Translations under genes and position numbers: made by a program
In this document: positions 7,247-12,725 of the stretch, piece by piece
Layout: each line of letters begins with the position of its first letter
How positions within the stretch are numbered: position 1 is the stretch's first letter
From: JBGOTP01 sp041476545
Lineage (GTDB): Bacteria; Acidobacteriota; Vicinamibacteria; Vicinamibacterales; CAVVIG01
NCBI GenBank assembly: GCA_041476545.1
Contig: JBGOTP010000072.1
Coordinates: 1-16,457 of the forward strand
Reading direction: 5' to 3'
Length of the DNA: 16,457 nucleotides
The notes under the pieces: model-generated
The model's input: the letters and a program-made list of their open reading frames with translations, nothing else
Told to the model about the DNA's origin: nothing
The model's database searches: none

Positions 7247-7479
7247 TGGTTTCGCGTGGGGGTCGGCGTCGGGGCCGATTGTGCGCGCGAACCGTGTGAG
7301 CGACGCGTCTCGCGCGCGAGTTGGGAAATCGCACCGCAGCGCCGAAGTCCGCGACAGGTCACGGACCTGGCGCATTCCACCAACAGATCGCGAAGGTGCG
7401 ATTCCTTGCGTCGTCGAACCGGTTCGCGTGCGCAATTGGCCCCGACGCCGGCCCTGAGTGGCCCGACCGCGACCACCGT
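7247..7479 (+). ncRNA. Candidate structured RNA: long rod with a 35-bp helix, upstream of birA
   Basis: Positions 7260-7294 pair with 7420-7454 as 35 consecutive pairs without mismatch. Only four are not Watson-Crick (7263/7451, 7277/7437, 7282/7432, 7285/7429), and all four are G-U on the plus strand; read from the minus strand they would be A-C mismatches. A symmetric 5x5 internal loop (7295-7299/7415-7419) leads in the same register to 7 more pairs (7300-7306/7408-7414). Next come an asymmetric bubble with a mini-hairpin (7309-7320), a stem 7324-7335/7395-7405 with one bulge, and an apical hairpin 7339-7343/7369-7373 plus 7347-7351/7362-7366. A weaker outer helix (about 7247-7255/7467-7479) may extend the rod. 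It ends just before birA (7491), so it is either a separate RNA or the birA leader. The rod-with-bubble shape recalls 6S RNA, but the bubble's 3' side is only 2 nt, so I do not assign it. Confidence 0.6.
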
Positions 7480-7490
7480 TGAGCGTTCTC

Positions 7491-8354
7491 ATGTCGCTCC
7501 GATCTGAAGAACTGCCGCAGAATCTCGCCGACGCATTCGCGCGGGCACGAGGGCGACTGGGACGACTCGGCTCGCCGATGCTGTATTTCTCGACGACCGG
7601 ATCGACCAACGACGAGGCGACGAAGTTGGCGGCAGGCGGCAATGTCGAAGGGGCAGTGGTCGTGGCGGACGCTCAGACCGCCGGCCGGGGCCGGCGCGGT
7701 CGACACTGGTTTTCACCGGCGCTCGGCGGGCTGTATGTCTCCGTTGTTCTCGAGCCCGCCCGTTCAGTGGCCGACGGCGATCGCGCCACGACGCTCCTGA
7801 CGCTGGCTGCTGGTGTGGCGCTAGCCGAAGGCGTCGAGGCCGTGACAGGCCTCCGGGCCGACATCAAATGGCCGAACGACCTTCTGGTGCAGCGACGGAA
7901 ACTGGCGGGCATCCTGGCGGAGGGTATTCACGCACCGACGCCGCAAGTCGTCCAGTCGCCTGGCGAACGCGCGGCGTCGAGATCCACGGTGCGTGCCGTG
8001 ATTCTCGGATACGGCCTCAACGTCGGGTCAATGGCCTATCCGCCAGACCTCGCGGATCGTGTGACGTCACTCGAGTCGGAGCTGGGACGACCGATCGATC
8101 GCGCGGAACTGTGCGTCGAGACTCTGGCGGCGATTGCGCGGCGTTACGACGACCTCCTCGAAGGACGATTCGATGCTATCCTCGACGCGTGGCGCGAGCG
8201 CGCCCCCGGCAGTCGTGGGCGTCGCGTGACGTGGAACGGCCCCTCGGGTGTGCTGTCCGGAGTGACCGCCGGCATCGACGAGCACGGCGCGTTGCTCGTC
8301 AGCCTTGGCGATCGGGTCGAGCGCATCGTGGCAGGCGAAGTCGTCTGGCACTGA
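7491..8354 (+). CDS. birA: Biotin--[acetyl-CoA-carboxylase] ligase, without DNA-binding domain
   Basis: The 287-residue protein attaches biotin to the carrier lysine of biotin-dependent carboxylases through biotinyl-5'-AMP. Motifs are TGSTNDEA (36-43), the biotinyl-AMP loop GRGRRGRHW (65-73), KWPNDLL (126-132), KLAGIL (137-142) and GYGLNVG (173-179). A C-terminal SH3-like domain follows (VTWNGPSGVLSGVTAGIDEH and onward). There is no N-terminal helix-turn-helix, so it is a monofunctional enzyme and not a repressor. I chose ATG 7491 because an in-frame GTG at 7458 would add a low-complexity 11-residue tail that overlaps the folded RNA region. Residues about 147-167 form a variable loop. coaX starts 4 bp after the stop, so the two are surely co-transcribed. 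Confidence 0.92.
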   Translation: MSLRSEELPQNLADAFARARGRLGRLGSPMLYFSTTGSTNDEATKLAAGGNVEGAVVVADAQTAGRGRRGRHWFSPALGGLYVSVVLEPARSVADGDRATTLLTLAAGVALAEGVEAVTGLRADIKWPNDLLVQRRKLAGILAEGIHAPTPQVVQSPGERAASRSTVRAVILGYGLNVGSMAYPPDLADRVTSLESELGRPIDRAELCVETLAAIARRYDDLLEGRFDAILDAWRERAPGSRGRRVTWNGPSGVLSGVTAGIDEHGALLVSLGDRVERIVAGEVVWH

Positions 8355-8358
8355 CTTT

Positions 8359-9135
8359 ATGCTCCTAGCCATTGACGTCGGCAACACCAACATCGTGCTC
8401 GGCGTCTTCGACGGCGATCATCTGACGGTCAGCTGGCGCCTGCTGACGCTGCGTGAGCGCACGGCCGATGAAGTGGGCCTCATGGTGACGGGCCTCTTCG
8501 CGCACCAGAAGATCGCGCTCGCGAAGATCGATGCGATCGTGATGTCGTCCGTCGTTCCGCCACTCACGCCCATCATGCTGGGGATGGCCCGGCGCTATTT
8601 TGGACGCGAGGCACTGGTGGTCGACCCGGCGACCAACGCCGGGATGCCGATTCTCTACGAGAATCCCACGGAAGTCGGCGCCGATCGGATTGCCAACAGC
8701 ATTGCCGCGTACGAACGCTATGGACGGGAAACGCGCGTGCCGCTCATCGTCGCAGACCTGGGCACGGCGACGACGTTCGACTGCGTGACAGCGGAGGGGC
8801 AGTATCTTGGCGGGGTCATTTGTCCAGGCCCGCAGATTGCGGCGGAAGCGCTGTTCCAGCGCGCCGCGCGGTTGCCGCGGGTCGACGTGCGGAAGCCCTC
8901 GCACGCCATCGGCCACACGACGGTCGGGGCGATCGAATCGGGGCTCTTCTACGGGTATCTCGGGATGGTCGAAGGACTCGTCAAACGGATCACCGATGAA
9001 CTTGGTGGCCGCGCGACGGCCATCGCCACCGGCGGACTCGCGCCGTTGATCGCACCGGAAACGTCTATCTTCGCAGCTGTTGAACCAGACATCACGCTTG
9101 TGGGTTTGCGGATTATCTGGGAACGGAACAAATAG
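8359..9135 (+). CDS. coaX: Type III pantothenate kinase
   Basis: The 258-residue protein phosphorylates pantothenate, the first committed step of coenzyme A synthesis. The ASKHA-fold phosphate loop is D6-V-G-N-T-N11 right after the start (MLLAIDVGNTNIVLGVFDGD). Further family motifs are VGADRIANSIAAYERY, D133 in ADLGTATTFDCV, GGVICPGP and the C-terminal IATGGLAPLI. The start is ATG 8359, directly before the DxGNTN strand; an in-frame ATG at 8305 would add 18 residues overlapping birA and is unlikely. CoaX lies next to BirA in many bacteria, as here. A cluster of AGCTGATAGC-type repeats begins soon after the stop. Confidence 0.95.
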   Translation: MLLAIDVGNTNIVLGVFDGDHLTVSWRLLTLRERTADEVGLMVTGLFAHQKIALAKIDAIVMSSVVPPLTPIMLGMARRYFGREALVVDPATNAGMPILYENPTEVGADRIANSIAAYERYGRETRVPLIVADLGTATTFDCVTAEGQYLGGVICPGPQIAAEALFQRAARLPRVDVRKPSHAIGHTTVGAIESGLFYGYLGMVEGLVKRITDELGGRATAIATGGLAPLIAPETSIFAAVEPDITLVGLRIIWERNK

Positions 9136-9146
9136 ATGCGGACTCA

Positions 9147-9271
9147 AGCTTTCAGCTATCAGCTCTCGGCTGTCAGATCTCAGCTGTCAGCTTGACCACG
9201 GATTGCGTCGATGGCTGAGAGCCGACAGCTGATGGCGCGTTGAAAGCTGATAGCCGAGAGCTGATAGCTGA
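9147..9271. repeat. Cluster of AGCTGATAGC-family inverted repeats
   Basis: The spacer after coaX is built from variants of AGCTGATAGC/GCTATCAGCT and TCAGCTGTCGGCT. TCAGCTATCAGCTCTCGGCT (9152-9171) and its exact reverse complement (9252-9271) form a perfect 20-bp inverted repeat with an 80-bp interior that holds further degenerate copies (CAGCTGTCAGCTT; GAGCCGACAGCTGATGG). The same family occurs at 1886-1917. The right arm runs into the 5' end of the next gene, where it offers an upstream TTG (9240). No transposase or target-site duplication was seen. Function unknown. Confidence 0.75.
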
Positions 9272-9272
9272 T

Positions 9273-10064
9273 TTGTCAACTACAGACTACTGCCGGGAAA
9301 TCGAAACCTATCTCTGTCAGAAGAACGACGGTCATCTCGTCCGTGTCGTTGGCCCCTCGTTCGAGATCGTCTCCCGCTGGGCCGCAGACGGCGTTCCCCT
9401 CAAAGTGGCGTGTCGCGGCATCGATCGGTATTTCGAGCGGTACTACCGCAAGGGTCCGCGGCGCCGGCCCGTGCGCATCGACTTCTGCGAGGCGGATGTG
9501 CTCGAAGTTTTCGATGAGTGGCGCCGCGCCCTGGGGCTGACCACGGGAAACGCAGGACCGTCAGAGGTGGGGCATACCGCAGACGTAGTCCCGAGCTTCG
9601 ACTCGGGCGCTGGCTCGGGTACTGACTCTGGCGCTGACTCCGGCGGCGGCTCGGGTGCCCGCGCCGCCGCGCCACGCCGCGGGCCCTCGCTCCCGGCGCA
9701 TCTCGAGCGTGTGGTGATGCGTCTCACGGGCGCCAGGGCGACTGGCCGTCTGGGCGGCGAGGCCGATCAGTTGATCGACCGCGTCTCCCACGAGCTGGAT
9801 GCCGCGCGGTCGTCCACGCAGGGTCTCAGGGGTGAAGCGAGGCGGGCCCTCATCGATCGCCTTGACGCGCTGGACGCTGAACTTCTGAAGGTTGTCCGCC
9901 TAACGCTGGATGAAACGCAACAGCAGGCCCTGCAGGATGAAGCGGAAACCGAGCTGGCTGATTTTCGCGCCAGCATGGCGCCGGAGGCGTACGACCGTGT
10001 GCGCCAGGCCGCGATCGACCGCCTCGTTCGCGATCGGTTCGGTCTGCCCACCGTGAGTTTCTAG
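9273..10064 (+). CDS. Hypothetical protein with conserved-looking N-terminal domain, Gly/Ser linker and helical C-terminus
   Basis: I cannot assign a family. From TTG 9273 the protein has 263 residues. Residues 1-90 look like a compact domain (TTDYCREIETYLCQKNDGHL at the start, later FEIVSRWAADGVPLKVACRG and RYFERYYRKGPRRRPVRIDF), rich in Cys, Tyr and Arg. About 108-135 is a Gly/Ser/Asp linker of G-x-x-S repeats. About 140-263 is mostly alpha-helical (FRASMAPEAYDRVRQAAIDR near the end). The longer frame from TTG 9240 begins with residues KADSRELIAD that are a translation of the AGCTGATAGC repeat, so I prefer the downstream TTG, although no ribosome-binding site supports either. It follows coaX by about 137 bp. 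No membrane segment or signal peptide is seen. Confidence 0.6.
   Translation: MSTTDYCREIETYLCQKNDGHLVRVVGPSFEIVSRWAADGVPLKVACRGIDRYFERYYRKGPRRRPVRIDFCEADVLEVFDEWRRALGLTTGNAGPSEVGHTADVVPSFDSGAGSGTDSGADSGGGSGARAAAPRRGPSLPAHLERVVMRLTGARATGRLGGEADQLIDRVSHELDAARSSTQGLRGEARRALIDRLDALDAELLKVVRLTLDETQQQALQDEAETELADFRASMAPEAYDRVRQAAIDRLVRDRFGLPTVSF
9590..9653. repeat. Palindrome plus four 12-bp tandem repeats inside the hypothetical gene
   Basis: CCCGAGCTTCGACTCGGG (9590-9607) is a 6-bp stem with a 6-nt loop. It runs into four 12-bp units (9606-9653) encoding GAGS, GTDS, GADS and GGGS. Together they encode the linker between the two parts of the protein. The array is in frame and a multiple of three, so copy-number change would lengthen or shorten the linker without a frameshift. 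Confidence 0.7.
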
Positions 10065-10071
10065 TCCCTGC

Positions 10072-10098
10072 CTCTGCGAACTCAGCGGGCTCAGCGTT
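10072..10098. repeat. Three 9-bp tandem repeats between convergent genes
   Basis: CTCTGCGAA, CTCAGCGGG and CTCAGCGTT follow each other in the 69-bp gap between the stops of the rightward hypothetical gene and the leftward membrane protein gene. No strong hairpin or U-run is present. The unit resembles short period-9 repeats seen at gene ends in some Acidobacteriota and Planctomycetes; that resemblance is from memory. Confidence 0.5.
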
Positions 10099-10133
10099 CA
10101 ACGTTGTGACCAGCCGTCAGGCCGGATTGCGGA

Positions 10134-10535
10134 TCACTGCGCCGTTGATGGATTGCCGACCCCAGCAAAGAGCCGCTCGGTTTCTTTGGAAAACAGTACC
10201 CACAGCCCGTAGATGCCGGTGATCGTGCCGAGGGGAATCCACCAGACCAGACCGAGAATCGCCAGCACGATACCGGCGATTCGCGCCCAGGGCTTCCGCT
10301 GCCACAAGCCGATGCCGACGATGAGGCCGGGGAGCGCAAAGGCGAGCGTGAAGAACACGAGCGCGACGCCGGTGATGCCGATGATGGGCACCGCGATCGC
10401 CGCATCCGCATCGCCACTCGTGCCGACGATGGCGGACACGCCGCCAAAGATCAGCGTCAGGGCCAGCGCGCCCAGGACGCCGAGGGCGCCGAGCACCATG
10501 TGCAGCACTGCCAGCACCTTCACGTGCGTGTCCAT
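10134..10535 (-). CDS. Small integral membrane protein, hypothetical (DUF4190-like topology)
   Basis: The start is ATG 10535: its complement shows AGGGAGGA (plus-strand 10539-10546) a few nt upstream, the clearest Shine-Dalgarno site in the window. An upstream in-frame ATG (10565) would add 10 residues and place the SD inside the gene. The 133-residue protein has three or four hydrophobic spans: VLAVLHMVLGALGVLGALAL, then PIIGITGVALVFFTLAFALP running into GLIVGIGLW, and IAGIVLAILGLVWWIPLGTI running into YGLWVLF. A short polar tail (SKETERLF) follows. A charged WQRKPWAR loop separates the last two hydrophobic regions. This resembles small inner-membrane proteins of unknown role. It is transcribed away from the RNA methyltransferase gene. 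Confidence 0.7.
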   Translation of the reverse strand: MDTHVKVLAVLHMVLGALGVLGALALTLIFGGVSAIVGTSGDADAAIAVPIIGITGVALVFFTLAFALPGLIVGIGLWQRKPWARIAGIVLAILGLVWWIPLGTITGIYGLWVLFSKETERLFAGVGNPSTAQ

Positions 10536-10637
10536 GCATCCTCCCTGCGAGTACCTCACGTGCACGAATGGGAACGTCCACGAACAGGAACGAGCGGGAT
10601 GGTAACACGGCGTGACGATGAGATCTAAGCTGTAGGG

Positions 10638-11990
10638 ATGCTGTCACCAGGACAGGTCGTGCCGCTCGCGATCGAGAAACCCGCGGCGGGCGGGCCGATG
10701 ATCGCACGCGTTGATGGGCAGGTCGTCCTCGTGGCCGGCGCCATTCCCGGAGAGCGCGTCGTGGCGCGCATCACGCGCGTCGGCAAAGGCGTTGCGTACG
10801 CGGACACGATCTCCATCGAGGATCCATCGGGCGATCGCCGTGAGCCACTCACCGATCCGCTCTGCGGCGGATGTCTTTACGCGCACATCGCCTATCCGAG
10901 ACAGCTCGCGATTAAGGGACAGGTGATCGCCGATGCCTTCGCGCGTATTAGCCGCCTTCCGCTGCGCGTCGAGCCTCGTGTCTTTGCGTCGCCGGAGGAC
11001 GGGTATCGGATGCGGGCGCGGCTGCATCTCGGCGCCGGACAGTCCCGGTCCGGCTTCTTTCGCGAGGGCACCCACGACCCGTGCGATGCGCGGGCGACCA
11101 GGCAACTGCTGTCTGCCACGTACGACGTGCTGGATCGCGTGAGCGCCGGACTGCGATCACTCAGCCGGGAGGCGGTGTTCGAGGTGGAAGTCTCCGAGAA
11201 CATCGAGGCGACACAACGCGCCGTGCACGTCCAAGGACACATCGATGCAGCCTCTCCGGTTGATCCGCGCGCGTTCGGCGCACTCGGGCAGATCGAGGGC
11301 CTGAGCGGGCTCGTGATCAGTGGCCCGTCCGAAGTCCGGCTAAAGTCGGACGCTACTGGGAAAGCGGACACCGCTGGGACCCCTGAGATCACTGAGACGA
11401 TCGGCGATCCCTGCGTGACTGACGTGCTGTCGATTGAGGGGCGGGCCGTCACGCTGCGCCGGCACGTGCTCGCGTTCTTCCAGGGGAACCGGTATCTCCT
11501 GCAGGATCTGATCGCACACGTCGTCGGACCGATCGATCGAGACAGCCCGGTCGTCGACTTGTATGCGGGCGTGGGTGTGTTCGCGGTTGCGGCCGCGGTC
11601 GTGCGCGGCGCGCACGTCGTGGCGGTTGAGGGCGACCGTGTGGCCGCCAGGGATCTGGAGCACAACGCCAGGACGGCGGGGGGAGCCATCGAGACGGTCC
11701 ATCTGGCCGTCGAGACCTTTGTCAGGCGATGGAAGCCTGGTCCCGACACGGTGGGCACCCTGATCGTCGATCCGCCTCGTACGGGCATGTCGAAGGAAGC
11801 GACGGAGGGAGCGATTCGCCTGGCGCCTCGGCGAATCACCTATGTCTCGTGCGACGTCGCAACGCTGGCGCGCGACGCCAGAAGACTCGTCGACGCCGGC
11901 TACGCGATCCAGGACGTCACCGCGTTCGACCTGTTCCCAAATACCCCGCACGTCGAGACGGTGGTGAGATTTGAGAATGTAAGGATGTGA
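10638..11990 (+). CDS. RNA m5U methyltransferase of the RlmD/TrmA (RumA) family
   Basis: The 450-residue protein should methylate C5 of a uridine in rRNA or tRNA using SAM. An N-terminal TRAM domain (about 4-62) is followed by CGGC (76-79) and C149, part of the Fe-S motif of RlmD; the usual first Cys is absent. Then come FFQGN (motif X), the SAM site VVDLYAGVGVFA, DPPRTGMSKEA, the nucleophile Cys in YVSCDVATLARD, and the base Glu in NTPHVETVVRF, in family order. Residues about 231-255 (SEVRLKSDATGKADTAGTPE and onward) are an extra low-complexity insertion made by a palindromic repeat. The stop falls in a short tandem repeat. Which RNA position it modifies cannot be told, so no symbol is given. 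Confidence 0.88.
   Translation: MLSPGQVVPLAIEKPAAGGPMIARVDGQVVLVAGAIPGERVVARITRVGKGVAYADTISIEDPSGDRREPLTDPLCGGCLYAHIAYPRQLAIKGQVIADAFARISRLPLRVEPRVFASPEDGYRMRARLHLGAGQSRSGFFREGTHDPCDARATRQLLSATYDVLDRVSAGLRSLSREAVFEVEVSENIEATQRAVHVQGHIDAASPVDPRAFGALGQIEGLSGLVISGPSEVRLKSDATGKADTAGTPEITETIGDPCVTDVLSIEGRAVTLRRHVLAFFQGNRYLLQDLIAHVVGPIDRDSPVVDLYAGVGVFAVAAAVVRGAHVVAVEGDRVAARDLEHNARTAGGAIETVHLAVETFVRRWKPGPDTVGTLIVDPPRTGMSKEATEGAIRLAPRRITYVSCDVATLARDARRLVDAGYAIQDVTAFDLFPNTPHVETVVRFENVRM
11334..11356 (+). repeat. Palindromic repeat embedded in the RNA methyltransferase reading frame
   Basis: GTCCGGCTAAAGTCGGAC (11334-11351) is the reverse complement of the 187-204 palindrome with one base changed. The following GCTAC matches the flanking GTAGC of that copy, so 22 of 23 bases agree. 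It is translated as VRLKSDAT within a stretch (about residues 231-255) that has no counterpart in the family as I know it. It sits between the N-terminal RNA-binding part and the SAM domain, where an insertion could be tolerated. Confidence 0.75.
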
Positions 11991-12000
11991 GGATGTGAGG
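11983..12000. repeat. 8-bp tandem repeat at the convergent gene ends
   Basis: AGGATGTGAGGATGTGAGG (about 11982-12000) is two full AGGATGTG units and a partial one. It contains the TGA stop of the RNA methyltransferase and ends just before the stop of the leftward amidotransferase gene at 12003. The 12-bp gap leaves no room for a hairpin terminator. Confidence 0.5.
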
Positions 12001-12002
12001 AT

Positions 12003-12698
12003 CTACGGAGTTTTTGTGGCGGCCTCGACGAACCCTTCGAACAGTGGGCGGAACTCACCCGTGCGGAAGAAGTTTTCCGGGTGCCACTGGACGCCAAGGC
12101 AGAAGCGCGACGCGGGATCCTCAATCGCCTCGATGACGCCGTCGGGGGCCGTGGCCGACACGCGGAGGCCCTCGGCCAGGCGTTTGACCGCCTGATGGTG
12201 ACGGCTGTTGACGTCGCAGGCATCCGCATCGCTCAGGCGTTCGCGCATCAGGCGGCCAAGGAGCGAGTCCTGCTCGAGCCAGACCTCGTGCGCGAGGTCG
12301 AACGGCTGGTGCGTGGGTACAGTGAAGGCATGCTCGAGCGCACCGGCGACCTCCGAGGGAATGTCCTGCACGAGCGATCCACCGAACGCGATGTTCAACA
12401 CCTGCACGCCTCGACAGATGGCGAGGATTGGCATGTCGCGTCTCCGTGCCTCGGCGATGAGCGCCAGTTCGAACGCGTCGCGCGCCGGATTGACCGCTCC
12501 AAGTTTGGGATGCGGCTCCTCACCGTAGAGCGCCGGCGCGACGTCCTCGCCGCCGCTCAGCAGCAGGCCGTCCACGCCCGCCAGCGCATCGGCGACCGTC
12601 ATCGACGGATCGAGCACGCGGACAAGGCCCCCGACATGAAGGATCGATTGCCGGTAGTCTTCCGGCTTGCTGCACGCCGTGATTCCAATGAGAGGCAT
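12003..12698 (-). CDS. Class I glutamine amidotransferase-like hydrolase (peptidase C26, gamma-glutamyl-GABA hydrolase type)
   Basis: The 231-residue protein starts PLIGIT, as in PuuD-type hydrolases. It carries LLLSGGEDVAPALYGE (45-60), the nucleophile elbow ICRGVQVLN with Cys95, VNSRHHQAVK, and GVQWHPE with His206 and Glu208, giving a complete Cys-His-Glu triad. The family cleaves gamma-glutamyl amides such as gamma-glutamyl-GABA in the cytosol. No putrescine-pathway genes are nearby, so the substrate is unknown. The protein is a little short at the N-terminus between IGIT and VDGLLLSGG. It lies 27 bp downstream of argS on the same strand and is probably the last gene of that transcript. 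Confidence 0.85.
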   Translation of the reverse strand: MPLIGITACSKPEDYRQSILHVGGLVRVLDPSMTVADALAGVDGLLLSGGEDVAPALYGEEPHPKLGAVNPARDAFELALIAEARRRDMPILAICRGVQVLNIAFGGSLVQDIPSEVAGALEHAFTVPTHQPFDLAHEVWLEQDSLLGRLMRERLSDADACDVNSRHHQAVKRLAEGLRVSATAPDGVIEAIEDPASRFCLGVQWHPENFFRTGEFRPLFEGFVEAATKTP

Positions 12699-12725
12699 AG
12701 GGTGCTGACCGCCGTTCCATTCTGG

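Noticed and set aside
7247..7479. tmRNA, SRP RNA, RNase P RNA or tRNA in the spacer
   Set aside because: No CCA-ended acceptor with a T-loop, no SRP apical motif (GGAA-type helix 8) and no RNase P core elements were found. 6S RNA remains only an architectural resemblance.
7067..7507. 146-codon frame across the nadC-birA spacer
   Set aside because: The composition is low-complexity Arg/Ser/Thr, it overlaps the birA start, and it runs through both arms of the 35-bp helix. The inverted-repeat structure explains the sequence better than coding.
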